Origin: Parasponia andersonii
Taxonomy: Eukaryota > Streptophyta > Magnoliopsida > Rosales > Cannabaceae
Direction of reading: 5' to 3'
Length of the DNA stretch: 64,000 nt
Assembly (NCBI GenBank): GCA_002914805.1
Contig: JXTB01000016.1
Coordinates: 1,000,823 to 1,064,822 of the forward strand
Position 1 is the first letter of the stretch; every line of letters begins with the position of its first letter. Below, piece by piece: positions 44,937 to 58,300 of this stretch. The translations under genes and the position numbers were made by a program. The notes beneath the pieces were generated by a model, which made no database searches, was not told the origin of the DNA, and saw only the letters and a program-made list of their open reading frames with translations.

Positions 44937-46600
44937 GGCAAATACCAGAAACACTACTAGAAATGTCGGAACTAGCCAAAACTAACCACAAAGCACTACT
45001 GCTGCACAGGTCGATCCTGCTCAGGATCAGCCTACTGTAACCGCACCAGAAAATATTGTTCAGAGACAGGATCGCATAGAGGATGCACTGGTAAACCTTC
45101 AGCAAATCACTAATCAGATTAATGATTCTCTACGATAACTTGCTGAGGGACAGATAATTACTCTACCATAGCATGAATGTCCCAAAGATCATCCTGCTTA
45201 ATGACCTGAGAGAGGAATTCAGATCTTAGAAACAGGAAACTGCGACCAGAACAGAGCCCAGTAGGAGCGTTATAGAGATCGCACCTCTAAGGGAAAAGGT
45301 AAGGACGCAGACTTGCCTCTGGAATCTAAAACTCAGAGTTCGAGCACTGATCGTGATCGTGGACAACCTTCTCGAAGGGTAACCTCAATCGTGATTGTCT
45401 AAGCAACAAGCAAAAATGTCAATCGATGAGCGTCTTTGAAAGGATTAGTAGAGAGTCGAGACAGAATCCTACAGACCTGAGACAACACTTAGAACAGCGA
45501 CGTAGTCATGAGCGATCCACATCGTATCATAACAACTAAAGTCGATCTCGTTGCACTATTACATTGGAATCTTCACAAAGGTCGCAGCAGATCCTGCCTA
45601 ACTAACCTGCCTTATATCTGATAACGACCAAAGGCCACCCTTGCCACCAATAAGAGATAATGCTCTTCCTCTGAACATCAATGTTCATAATTTGAGGATC
45701 GCATTAGATGCACTTGCTGGCTGTGACGATGAGTTTGCTGATGGGTATCGATAATCGCCATTCAACGAGAAAGTTCTAGCTGTTACCTCCCCTGTTGGAT
45801 TCAAACTTCCCATCATAAATACTTTTGATGGGAAAACTGATCCACAGAATCATATGGACCACTTCAGCGATCTGATGGAACTCCATCGTGTCAATGATCT
45901 CTCATGTTGTAGATGTTTTACTGTAACTCTCACAGGAGCAGCGAAGAAGTGGTTCTGAGGACTTAAGCCTAGTTCAATCTCGTCCTCGTAATAACCTTAA
46001 ACTACGTTCTTGAGGCAATTCCAGGCTGCGAAGAATTTTACTATTCAACTTATCAGTCTGTCTACTATTCAGTAAGGTCCAGAGGAAATTCTACGTTCTT
46101 ACTTCAACCGCTTTACCTCTGAGTTGGCAAAGGTCAAAAACCCACTTGAAGGGGGAGTTTTAACTCTAATGATGGCCGGGGTGCGACCAGAGACTAAACT
46201 CTGGGAAGAGTTACTTGAACGAGAATGCAGAACCCTTGAAGACTTTTATCAAAGAGTTAGTCGGTATCTGAGGGTGGAATTTTCATGCGAGAATCTACAT
46301 AAGACGAAGAAGGAAGGAGGAAAAGATGTTGCTAAAGATGTGACCACGACCAACAATAATAATAACAAGACATCAAACAAAAGGAATAACGAATAATCAA
46401 CTGAGAAGCAGCCCGAACAGAAAAAGTAAGAGATTCCTAGAGCTCCTATAAGATTCAACAACTATACTGAACTGAACACACACATAGATCATATCAATAC
46501 AATCACAAATCAGGTAGAGCGATATCGTCAACCAGAACCGATAAAACAGGATAAAGTGAGGCGTGATCCCAACAAGTTCTACTAGTATCACAATGATACC
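44937..46600 (+). pseudogene. gag of element C (broken)
   Basis: Begins MANTRNTTRNVGTSQ at 44937, then hits a stop. Gag-like pieces continue in changing frames: QDQPTVTAPENIVQRQDRIEDAL, FKLPIINTFDGKTDPQNHMDHF near 45800, FTVTLTGAAKKWF, and 46124-46396 (KVKNPLEGGVLTLMMAGVRPE, LLERECRTLEDFYQRV) followed by an Asn/Lys-rich tail. Same gag domain as element B. Not functional. Confidence 0.8.
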
Positions 46601-46816
46601 AATAACTACTATACCTTGAAGGATGAAATCGAAAGATTAATTAAAGAAGGGCGGTTGCGGAAGTATACCAGACAGAACAATGAAAGAAGAGAAGAAAACC
46701 AATAGCAATCTCCAGAAATTCAACGCGAAGTGTGACCTATTTTTGGAGGACTGCATATTGGTAGAGATTCGAAGAAGGCACAAGATAGGTATGCACGAGA
46801 ACCTCGACAGCAGCCA

Positions 46817-49800
46817 TTGACCAATGTCATGCACCTTGAGCAACAACCACAAAAGCTTCAACGGGTAGCGGATATGGATATTACCTTCATAGAGCAGGAT
46901 ACGAGGGAGGTCTATTACCTACATAGTGATGCATTGGTCATAAAGTTCAACTGTGGAAGCATGCAGTTATGGCAAGTATTGGTCGATAATGGAAGTGCTG
47001 TCGACATCCTGTACCATAACACCTTCAAGAAGATGGGGTTGAGTGAAAGTGACCTAAAGTCCGCTGTTACTCCACTTTACGGATTTATTGGTAACAGCAT
47101 AATGCCTAGGGGCTGAGTTAATAGTCAACGTTGGAGCTTATCCTAGGGTTTCAATGGTAATGACTCAATTCTTGATTGTAGATTGCCCCTCTATATTCAA
47201 TGCTGTACTAGGAAGATCAATACTGAGGGAACTTCGAGCAGTCACTTCAATTTACCATCTCGCTATGAAATTCTCGACTCAACATGGAATAGGCAAAGTA
47301 CGAGGTAACCAATATGACGCACGGACTTATTATAATAATTATTTAAAGCTCGCAGCAAAAGATATGACACCTCGTACAATGATGGTCCAGCTACAAGACA
47401 AAACGTCAAATGAAGCGTCAATCAAAGACCTCGACCCTCGAGAAATTGATGCAGAGGTCAAGACTGGACTTATTAAAGACTTGGAAGATTTGTCGATTGA
47501 CAAGTTTTCGAAGGTTTTAAAAATTAGAGTGAAGCTTCAAGAACCCATGCGAGCTTCATTAGTTGCTTTTCTGAAATCAAACTTGGATATCTTCGCATGG
47601 CAACATTCGAACATGGTGGGAATTGACCCGAATATCATGTGTCATCGCCTTAATATAGATACAACAATAGAAGCCTGAACGACTGTACAGAAGAGCCATG
47701 AATCCAGAATGCTACGTCGCATTAAAAGAGGAGGTAGAGAAATTGCTCAAAATTGGATTCATCAGGAAATCTTTTTACCCGAACTGGCTTGTAAACCCAG
47801 TTTTGGTAAAGAAACCTAACGGGAAGTGGAGAACTTGTATCAATTTCACTGACCTCAACAAAGCATGCCCAAAGGACAATTTTTCCCTTCCAAGAATCGA
47901 CCAGCTTATAGATACGACGTCGGGGCATGAACTCTTAAGCTTTATGAATGCATATTCTGGATACAATCAAATCCCCATGTATGAGCTAGATGAAGAGTAT
48001 ACCTCATTCATCACTGATCGAGGATTGTACTGTTACAAGAAGATGCCCTTTGGACTCATCAACATAGGAGTGACTTATCAACGTCTTGTCAATATGATGT
48101 TTGCAAACCAAATTGGCAAGATAATGGAGGTATATGTTGATGACATGTTGGTAAAGTCGAAGAAAGCTGAAGATCACGTCAAGCACCTTGATGAGATGTT
48201 CAAAATTATTTAGAAATATCAGATGAAGTTGAACCCCTAAAAGTGCGCATTCGGAGTAGGATCTAGAAAATTCCTGGGGCTCATGGTCAATTAGCGAGGC
48301 ATCGAAGCTAACCTTCAGAAGATACAAGCACTAATTGACATGCAATCCCCTCGCAAACCCAAAGATGTGCAGAACCTGGCTGGAAAAGTGGCTGCACTGA
48401 GTCGATTTGTATCTAGGTCAACTGATAAATGTCAACCATTCTTCGAAGTATTAAAGGGTTCAAAGAAGTTCGAGTGGGCAGAAAAATGCAAGCAGACGTT
48501 CCAAGAATTAAAAAAAAAATCTTGGGTTCTCCTCCACTCTTATCTAAGCCAAACCCAGGGGAAGAGTTATATTTGTATCTCGTTGTTTCCAAATATGCGA
48601 TAAGTGCTGCGTTAATTCGAGAAAAATAAAATATACAGTGACCTGTATATTACGTAAGTAACAGATTACTTGATGCCGAAACAAGATATCCAGAGATGGA
48701 GAAGTTGGCATTAGCACTTATCGTCGCATCCAGGAAGCTTTGACCCTATTTTTATATGCACTCCATCGAAGTTTTTACGAATTTTCCATTAAAATAGGTT
48801 CTGTAAAAATCTGAGGCTTCAGGATGACTACTTAAGTGGGCCATTGAGTTGAGTCAATTTGACATCAATTTTCGACCTCCTACTGCGATTAAAGATCAAG
48901 CTCTCACAGATTTTATTACAAAGTTCACGTATGATGTCAACCTTCCTACAGAAGTGATCAAAAAACTTACTATAGATTTATAAAGATTGTGGAAACTTTA
49001 TGTCGATGGATCGTCAAACGAGAATGGAGCCGGTGTGGGCTTAGTGCTAATCAGTCCTGAAGGGCATAATATTCATAGTGCACTTCGCTTCGAATTTCTA
49101 GCGTCAAATAATGAGGCAGAGTATAAAGCATTAATAGCTAGGCTAAAGCTCGCACAAGAAATGAAGGTCGAGATGATTGAGGTATACATCGATTCCCAGT
49201 TGGTCGTTTGTCAAGTGATCGGCGATTATCAAGCAAGAGGAGGAAGAATGATGGCCTACTTACAGGAGGTACAATGACTGTTCTCGAAATTTACTGCTTA
49301 TAGCATTCAACTTCTTCCTCGCATTAAGAATACTCGAGCAGATGCTCTAACTAAGCTCACCTCGACAAAAAATACAGAATTATTAAAGGTGGTTCCTATC
49401 GAATTTCTTGCGAAACTAAGTATCGAAGTAGAGCCCCAAGTGACCATGTCTGTTGAAAAAAAACCATCGTGGATGGATCCTATAATGAAGTATCTACAAG
49501 AGGGAAATCTTCCCGGAAACAAAGATGATGCAAAGCGACTTCGAATGAAGGCAACTCGTTATATCATCTATGATGTGAAGCTTTATCGAAGAAGTTTTAG
49601 CTCGCTGTTATTATTATGTATTGATGAAGAAAAAGCACACTACATTATAAGAGAAATTCATAAAAGAATATACGGAAATCATTCAGGGGTGCAGGCACTT
49701 ATGAATAAGGTTCTTAAACAAGGGTATTTTTGGTCAACTATGAAGAAGGATACAATGGAATTTGCCAAGAGGTGTGATAAATGTCAACGATTTGCAATTG

Positions 49801-50703
49801 TTCCTAGAATGCCATATGTCCCTCTAACTCCAATGACTAGTCTATGGCTATTTTCAATATGGGGAATTGATTTATCAGAATGCTTCCATTGGCACAAGAT
49901 GGATTGAAGTATGCAGTGGTCACAGTCGATTATTACACCAAGTGGACAGAAGCTAGAGCCTTGAGTACCATTTCCGCAAAGAAGATGATAGATTTTGTTT
50001 ACAAATCTATAATCTGCCGTTATGGTATACCACACACTATAATTTCTGATAATGGGAAATAATTTGACTGCGATGAATTCTGTAACTTCTGCGACAACTT
50101 AGGCATTAAAAAGAGCTTCTCTGCTATTATTCATCCACAAGCCAATGAACAAGTCGAAACTATAAACAAGATACTTAAACAGAACCTAAAGAAAAAGCTG
50201 GAAGAGCACAAAGGAGCTTGGTCAGAAGTGTTTTCTGAAGTATTATGGGCTTATCGCACCACTTAAAGAACCACTACTGGAGAGAGTCCATTCACTTTAG
50301 CTTATGGATACGAAGCAATGGTGCCAGTAGAAATTGGTGCGAGCTCTCTACGACGATCTGCTTATGAGCAAGATTAGAATAATACACTGATGAGGATTGA
50401 ACTCGATCTTTTGGAAGAAAGGCGCAAGCAGTCTCAACTACAGATCACATCATATTAACAGCGCACTACTCGATATTATAATTCTAAAGTCAAAAGTAGG
50501 GAATTTGTAGTTAGTGATCTTATTCTTCGATAAGTTCTACCTAATAATAAAGAGCACGGTGCTAGTGTATTTGGACCTTCTTGGGAAAGACCATATGTTA
50601 TTGAAGCCGTCATTTGACCTGGGACATACAAGCTAACTCGCACTGGCAGACAAAAGATCGAGCATGCTTGGAATGAAGAACAACTTCGTCGCTATTATTA
50701 GTA
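46817..50703 (+). pseudogene. pol of Tat element C (broken, active sites better kept than in B)
   Basis: Protease at 46817-47678 with an intact VDNGSAVDIL site. Reverse transcriptase 47698-48300 with LVKKPNGKWRTCINFTDLNK, MPFGLINIGVTYQ and an intact YVDDMLVKS. RNase H about 48340-48960. A second, distinct RNase-H-like domain at 48987-49277 (LYVDGSSNENGAGVGLVL, RFEFLASNNEAEYKALIA), the hallmark of the Tat branch. Integrase zinc region within 49389-49907 (H-x-H with RCDKCQRF), core 49880-50180 (DYYTKWTEARALS, IISDNGK, HPQANEQVETINK), C-terminus to about 50700 (GPSWERPYVIE, RQKIEHAWNEEQL). Stops or frameshifts separate most domains (for example 47676, 48211, 50060). Confidence 0.88.
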
Positions 50704-51453
50704 AATCTTCATGTATATCTTCATATATTTTCAACGACCTAGGGGACATCTTGTCATTCGTCATCATTCATCAATAAAAATGTCATATCTTCGATTATTA
50801 CTTCGATTTTATTATCAAGTTATTTCTTTATATTTGGTTCATCTTTTATAGTTTTATGGCAGTTTTCGAACACCATAAAACTCGGGGGGTAGTATGATCA
50901 GAATAATATCTCTTACTTCCTTCCGAAGGGACTATGCAAACGTTCATTTAGAGGGGTTGGAATTTTAGATCGCCGAATTTCTAAAATTTCTCAAAATCTT
51001 AGCATTTTCTCCTTGCTTCATGCCATAGCATGTCATATTACACAATTTTTCTCCTCGAACAACAAAGTAATTAAGCAAAATGTTCATTGTTCGATGTAAT
51101 ATATTGCTATATTCTATTTTGCCGTAGAAATTCTGAAAAATAGTATTGAGTTCGCATCACTCATACTTGCTATTTTCTTAAGCTACCTAATCTATCCTAA
51201 CACTTAAAACCCGTTTTAAGTTAGTTGAATTCGAATTGTAATAGCGTACCGATCAGTCACCTAGTGATTGACTACTTGGTTAAATTATGCATCTTTATAT
51301 TACAATGCAATGTGTTTTAATTATTTTGCAGGAATAAACATTTGACGAAAAAAATTCATAAATTAAAGCTCGCACCCGTATGTAAGCAAAATATTACAAA
51401 GCAAACAGGACTAACTCGCATTTGTCTTTAACTTTATAAAATTATCAAATCTA
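50704..51453. other. Spacer between convergent pol and antisense gene, element C
   Basis: Non-coding; corresponds to 31588-32299 of element B in complement. Confidence 0.6.
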
Positions 51454-53615
51454 CTATGCAAATGAGCTTGCTCCACCATTTGTAGCTTTTTTTACAGCTT
51501 CGGTTTCCTTCCAACTCTGGATAAGCTCGACCACATGTTTACCGAGGATAGAAAAGTAAAAATCTGGATACTTGCAGAAAATGTTGTATATTATGGTTGA
51601 TGAGGCAATGTCACTGGCCTTTTCTTCGAGCTCCTTGCCTTTAATGGCCCTGAACTCTTCTAAAGCTTTGCGAGCTACCTCTTCTATCACCTCTTTTAGA
51701 GCATCCGGTTGTTCGGAGATAGTTTTCTCAAGTTCTTTGATTTTTTTTCTCGAGCTTCTCCTTTTTGAGCTTTTCCTTGGCGAGATCCTCACGCAGCTGC
51801 TGCTTCTCTGACTCAAAGGAGTTGTTTCTCTTCCTCGTGAGTCTTCTTCAAGTTCTCAAATGCCTGGGACATTTCTTCAACTTTTTCGCCCTTCTCCATG
51901 CATTCAAGGACCGGGTCATACATCAAAACAGTAGCAGCAATAGTCTGAAAATATAACACACATCAGTATAAGAAAAGTGCGCCGAAGAGTAAAGATAGAA
52001 GATACTTATGTTTGCCAATATCCTCAATGCAACACTGAAAGTGACCTTAGCTGGTCATCGCTTCATCCTCTCCCAACCATCCTCAGAAGTGAAATGGTCG
52101 ATGAAGGCCACGCTCAAGCTAGCTTTTTTTGGCAATTGGCGAAGGAGTGTGAGAAACTCCTCGTCCTTATTGGTCTGGCTCGGTCCCCTAGAAGAAGTGG
52201 CTATTTCCTTGGATGGCTCAGGCTGGCTTGCAATTTTAGTAGGCTGAGAAGGAGGTGAGCTTATAAAGACATCTTCAAAGGCGACTTTTCACTTTTTTGA
52301 GATGTCGACCTTCTCTTTCCCTTTCGTCGAGGGGGGAGGTGTTTTGTCTGATGTCTTGGACTTTGCTATTGACCCCAGTCTTGAAGGGGGTGCTCGCAGT
52401 CCGCGGCCGATTGTCATTTCTATACAAATATGATTAGTTAGCATGCGAGGTATGTAATGCGACAAAGAGAAGGAACAGTAGAAAAATTACCTTCCTCCTG
52501 CTAAGAAATTGGTGGCGATAGAGCTTCTAGAGATGGTGGTTCTGGGATAGTGGGAGAGGCAGGTGATTTTTATTTCCTGGGATTAGAAGATAAGGTACCC
52601 TGCTTCTTTTTGTATCCTCTGTTTCTTCTTCGAGCACGAGGGTTTAGTTAAACGGTTGGCAGAGTATGGAAGAATAGCTCCCTTTGGGAACAGTCCGCAA
52701 GCGACTAGGTTTTTAGTTTTTCCAAGCTTCTTCCAATCAAATTCTTCGATTGGAAGGTCGTTTATTTTGTACACTCTTGCAAGCTACTCTTTGGAGAGTC
52801 CTGGATGTTCCTTCTTATCTACGATGATATACGAATGCGATCAGACTGATATATTTATATAGAGTAAGCTATAAGCTAAAAGTTACCTACCAGGGTTTTG
52901 AAAGAAGCCATTATCCACGTAATCAAAGTAAAAAAATAGATTTTTACATTTTCTCATGTTATTGTAGACTCCATGGATGGTTTTTATTGCTTGATTCGAC
53001 TACTTGCTCACATGGAAGAAGCTGAAATCTGATGGGTTTGACTTCACTTGGTAGAACCAAGCAAACTCTTCAGGTATAGGGGATTCTAGACCTAATTTAT
53101 GGTATAATATGTACAAACCTACCATGTATCTATATATATTTGGGGTTAGTTGAAAGGGGACAACTCCATAATAATCGATGATCGATTTGATATATGGATG
53201 AAGTGGGAGGTGGACACCACATCTAAGAATTGCGCTTGAGAATGAGGCGGCTCCACGAGGAGGTGTGTGTATTCGATTGAACTCTGTGGGTATGCGAAGG
53301 GGGACATCAATTTTGTAATTGCATACGATCTTTTCGATCTTGTTTGTTACAGCTCGTCTTTATATCGGTACATGACCAGTCTCCTTCTATGTAGTTATAA
53401 CCTCTTGCGAATGCAGGGGTATTCCTAATGTGCTGAGGCCATTCATCTTGAGGGAGGTCGCCTATGCGAGGACTATTTTACCTAGTCCTGGTTATTTCTA
53501 CTTCAGGTTGTGGCTCAAGATAGTCCTCGAGATCTATAGAGCTAGTACTTGCATTGGAGAATGACGATTCCCCTGAGAATGCATTCCCTTTCCTATATTC
53601 CTCGTTACTAGACAT
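51454..53615 (-). pseudogene. Antisense accessory gene of element C, four exons, decayed
   Basis: Minus-strand exons 53615-52887, 52818-52491, 52419-52010 and 51944-51454, placed by alignment with elements A and B. The exon 1 donor (GGTAG|GTAACT) and exon 2 acceptor are kept; the exon 3 donor is mutated from GT to AT (CAAAC|ATAAG), and the 5'-UTR intron donor from GT to GC. Stops occur in exons 1 and 2 (KE-stop-LARV in exon 2), with a frame change in exon 4. The C-terminal part reads KKIKELEKTISEQPDALKE, KASDIASSTIIYNIF and HVVELIQSW, a coiled coil plus a conserved tail. Product type as in elements A and B; no known function. Confidence 0.75.
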
Positions 53616-54302
53616 CTGAAAGAGAAACATTGGATATATTTGGTCCTATGCGAGCATTAGTTATACTCACTATATGCGAGCAATTTGGGACCACAAACCT
53701 TAGGATTGCACCGACAACAAGTTGTTCATCTAATTTTTTCTAATCAATCTATGAATTCGTCTAAAATTGTTCGAGCAACTCTTCCATAATTCGTCATTTG
53801 GTTTATTAATTCTATGACTAGTTTTGGTTTTTGAATGTCAAGATTTCAAATCTTAGATTTCTCCTATGGGTTCGTCTATCAATCGTCTAAAAATAATTTA
53901 TTCATTAAATTCATGGAGAAATTCTAAGATATGCCTATTTTCAGTTTATCTGAATATGGGGATAGGTTGTTCAGATTATTCATGCTCTACGGTTCATCTC
54001 TCTATTTCTAAAAATAAGCTCTACGTGATTTATAGTTCATTCTAAATAAGATAAGAATTCTTTGGTCCTATGAAAATCGAATAATAATGATTCTTTAAAT
54101 AAAAAAGAAAAAGAGAATGTATGCCTTTTTCGGAGATCGAAAAACCGAGATACTGCCTGCAGGATTTTGGTGATGACTTTGCCGGAGAAGATGGTGAGTT
54201 TGGGTAAGCTGAAGAACGAATAGGGGCACTGAGAGGATTTATGTCTTATGGACGCTTTGGATTTCATAATAAATGAAAGAAGAAGAGGACAAATAGATTC
54301 TT

Positions 54303-54313
54303 GATATATATTT
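54303..54313 (-). promoter_or_regulatory. TATA-like box upstream of the antisense gene in element C
   Basis: AATATATATC on the minus strand, in the same relative region as the TATATAAA box of element A; supports a separate promoter for the antisense gene. Confidence 0.4.
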
Positions 54314-54705
54314 CAAGCATCATCAAATCACAGCCGTAGATCAAGGCATTTAATTTTCGGATCTAATGGTTAAAATTCACGTGGGAGTTGATTTTTTAAA
54401 TTAAATGAGTATTTTTTGAAATATGAAGATTCTTGATTTGAAACGTCTGGATTTGAAACAACAACTGACGTCATTGCTATTATCGCATCAGCTAGAAAAA
54501 AGGAGAAGTCTCCTCAAGCTTTGCTAATCTCCTGAGAAAAGGTGACACGTGATTGCGTCTATCAGGAAAAAATACGCATGGTTCTAGAAAGACAGGATTT
54601 AAGAATTGGCGACTCTTTAAGGGTTTCAAAATGACCTCATAATATTGCATTCTTAAGCTCATAATTATCAGAGAAGAAAGCCCCATTTTTTCTTAAAGAA
54701 CTAAT

Positions 54706-54729
54706 GGAGATTGGGGGGAGGGGGGGACA
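54706..54729 (+). promoter_or_regulatory. Polypurine tract of element C
   Basis: GGAGATTGGGGGGAGGGGGG directly before the 3' LTR. Confidence 0.85.
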
Positions 54730-54731
54730 AT

Positions 54732-55322
54732 TGTTGTACGGTCTAAAATCTATATGTTAGTCAATGCCAAAAAGAGAAAGTTAGCAACCGAGTTGAACGT
54801 GTCAGGATGCATGTGAATTTTTTCTGATCGAAGTGCGACCTCCTCCGAATGAGTTAGGTACGATCTGTATGAAAAAGAAACTAGATCAAGCTTCATCAAA
54901 CAGGTAATCTACAAAGAAAGGGAAATAAGTTTCTGAATGGAGATCGACCAATCATTCCATTTAAGTTATTACCCGATTATATTATTACTCGAATTGTATT
55001 TTATGATTACACACTTACCCGTTTTCACAATTGGAAAATATTGAGCCATCCTCACCTATATGAAGGGAGCTCAGTATTGTTATAAAAAAATACTTTGCTA
55101 CATTCTGTAATTCTCTATCTATTCTCACCTTGAGACTTAAAGAAACTCTTGTAATTCTTCAGAAAATAGTGAAGAACAGTAGATGTAAGCTCATCTTTTT
55201 TGGGACTAAATTACTATAAAATTCTTATCTCTTTATTTGTTTTAATTTATCAACCTTTTTCACACACAAACTACATCTTGCAAAATTCTTAAATTCGTTA
55301 TTGACAAAACCTCTGTCTAACA
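54732..55322 (+). repeat. 3' LTR of element C
   Basis: TGTTGTACGGTCTAAAATC to CTGTCTAACA, followed by the target duplication CTAGC. Confidence 0.92.
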
Positions 55323-55327
55323 CTAGC

Positions 55328-58300
55328 TTATATTAATTTTCACACCATGTATGTCTAATATTTTATATATCGAAATCTGAATCTATACAATATATCGGGC
55401 CATTTTGCTAGGACTCCTATATTTGTAATGCACTTTCAGTTAGCAGAAAAAATATGTAAGAGATTTAGCAGTAATTACTACTTTATTTTTCTTTTGTAAA
55501 TAATATATAGCTACATTAATTATGCACACCGGTATTCGATGCAATTAGTTTGCTTCGTCAATATTGAATTATCTTGATACATAATTAATAGGTTTGTTAC
55601 GTTGATAATACATTATTATGCTTGTTATGTCTTTATAGTGTTGTATTGTAATTGTAATAGGTATTTCTTTCAAATATATATTTTAAAAATTTTGGGAAAA
55701 TAAGACGTTTCCATTTCAAATAATTAAAGCTACCCAATAATTTTTAGTTCCACTAATTAATTCAAGAATAATGCCAATGATCTTTGTCATAAAAAAAAAA
55801 GGAGAGAGAGAGCACTTTTTTTAGGAATACGAGAGAGAACACCTGCAGTATAGAATATTTCTGTTCTTGAATTATCTTCATACACTAGTTTTAACATAAT
55901 GGACATTGGACAATCACGTACGTAGTGAAATTTTTCATTGAAGATAATATGTCATAAGACATGCCAATCATATTATATAATATTTAAGTTGTGATAGTAT
56001 TAATCAACTATCACCATATATATTCCTAAAAGAAAAAAGAAAGAGAAAACTGTCACCAAACCATTGGTTTCAATTTTCCTTTTTTTTTTTTTTTTTTTGC
56101 AATAGCTTAAAATGTATGTGTATTTCTTTTTTAATGCGGCTAGCTTTAGATTTTTTTTTTCCAAGGACAAAATGGTTTGTTTTACATTTTGGTGTTGTGT
56201 TTTGTATTTTTGTAACTACAGCATAGTTTTATTTACCGACTGTCGTTATAAATTCAAAATTATTATTTTCAAAACTCACTTTAATTATTTGCAATACCTA
56301 CTTTTGACTTCTTTATTTATTTATTTATTTTTTTATGTATCTTAGTAAAGTTTACCTACTATGCACGTGTTCAGTATCTATGTCTATCCGTTATATTGCT
56401 GTGGTGATTTTATTTAGTAACTATTTTGGTAAGAAGTTAAAAAAATTAACATTACACTTATAATTATTGTACTTATAAAAATTCAAAAAAAAAATACAAT
56501 AGTAAAAAATAATTATTATTTTCTATTTTTGTTTTTAGGGATAAAATTATTTTTATACCTTGTATTTTGACATTTTATTCAAATTGTACTTTCTTTTTAT
56601 TATCAACATTGACCTTAAGATTTAAAATTTATTACAAATTTATACTTGACACCAATTTAGAGAATTAATTTATCAAGATGCTATTTAAAATTGAAAATAA
56701 ATTAAATAAAAACTAATCTAAGAATAAATTTATTAAATTATCATAATAAATTAATTACTCTAAATTATAAATTTGTAAAAAAAATTCAAATATAATAATT
56801 AATATTGATAATAATCAAAATAAATAATACAAATTGAACAAAGAGTCAAGTCACATTATCCGTTGTTTTTATTTCTCTCCATGGGCTATGCAAACTGGAT
56901 AATTATACTTGTTTTCTTTATTAGTTAGTATTATTATTTTAAAATGTGTAGTCTACCAATATTTTTATAAGTGGGTTGAAACTTTCTATTATAATATTGC
57001 AAGCTTCGAATTCGTCATAAAGATGACGCGTTTGATCTAAAACTTAATCATCAATACTGTTTGATGTTCTTGAAAACTACACTGGAACATTATGAGCTTT
57101 GTTTTGGGAACATGCTTCACGACAAAAGTCTTCTGATTGATTGATGTTCAAAATCTTGACAAATACTTTTATCGGTAACATAGTATTCTCAACAAATAAA
57201 ATTGTCTTATAAGAGTTTGATCATTCTTGTCTTCTTTAAATCCAAGGTAATATTTCATGTATGCACTACAAGTATACACATTAGTTTGATTTATACATCT
57301 CTTAATTTATTATCGACACTTTCTTTTAGTTGTTGATCATGTTAAAATTTAGTTAATTTTTTATTATTTCCATTTTATTGTACCTATATTGGAATCAAAT
57401 TTCTTTAACTCATTGTAATTGATGATTAGTTCTGAAAACTTTGTTCATTTCTTCAATTTTTTTTATTAACATAAATTTGGTACATTATTGATGCTAATTT
57501 CCAGAGAGACATCAAAAGGATGTCCCTTCGAGTCCAAGCTAGTAGCCTTCTTTTTTTTTTCTTTTTTTTTCTAATTTATGGCTTTTTTTTTTAATCTTTT
57601 CCCTCCATATGGTAATAATTATCATATCAAAGGATTTTCTTTTTTAAAAAAAAAAATGGAATCATAACAAAGGATTTGTAGTCATTTTGGTTGTTTGAAC
57701 TAAAAAATAAAAAACAAAATAACAAAAGCTGTAGCTTCTAAAATATTAATGACACGATTTATAGAAAAAACAAACCACTTTTCTAATAATGGCTTTGACC
57801 GATCTTTGATAACTTCATCTAATTTTCTATCTCAATTAACAACAAATAAAATTTTGTATCTCTTCTTGCAAATCTCATTTGCTAGAATTATTGTTTTCAT
57901 CTCTAGAATTATTATACCAGAACTGTTTCTTTCTTTTCCATACTAAGACTCAATTTTTTTTATTCGCATAGTGACTAACAACTTCTCATCTCAGTTAAAT
58001 ATCTCATTATCTCTTAGTTATTAATGAAGAAAATCTTTCCTTCTTTTTAATTTATTATATCTATATTCATATAGGTCATAAGAAAATTAATTAAGGTCTC
58101 TTAAAATAAAAACTACATACTATTTAATCAAATTTATACTAATCACTAGACTGATAATTTGTATCATTTTGTGTCGATCAATTTATATAATACGGATTTC
58201 ATATTATCTAGGGATTACTTATTTAATGAAAAAATCATTCATAATGTATATCATAACACTTTTAGACATTATAATTATTCATTTACTTAATTAATTCACT

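Larger units (their letters stand above)
44284..55322 (+). mobile_element. Complete Tat-type Ty3/gypsy retrotransposon C
   Basis: 11,039 bp. LTRs 44284-44875 (592 bp) and 54732-55322 (591 bp); target duplication CTAGC at 44279-44283 and 55323-55327. Gag-pol is on the plus strand, and the accessory gene is on the minus strand between pol and the 3' LTR, as in element B. LTRs differ at roughly 8-9 percent over the first 180 bp by eye, so insertion is not recent. It lies between a BURP-type first exon and a BURP-type second exon. Confidence 0.93.
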
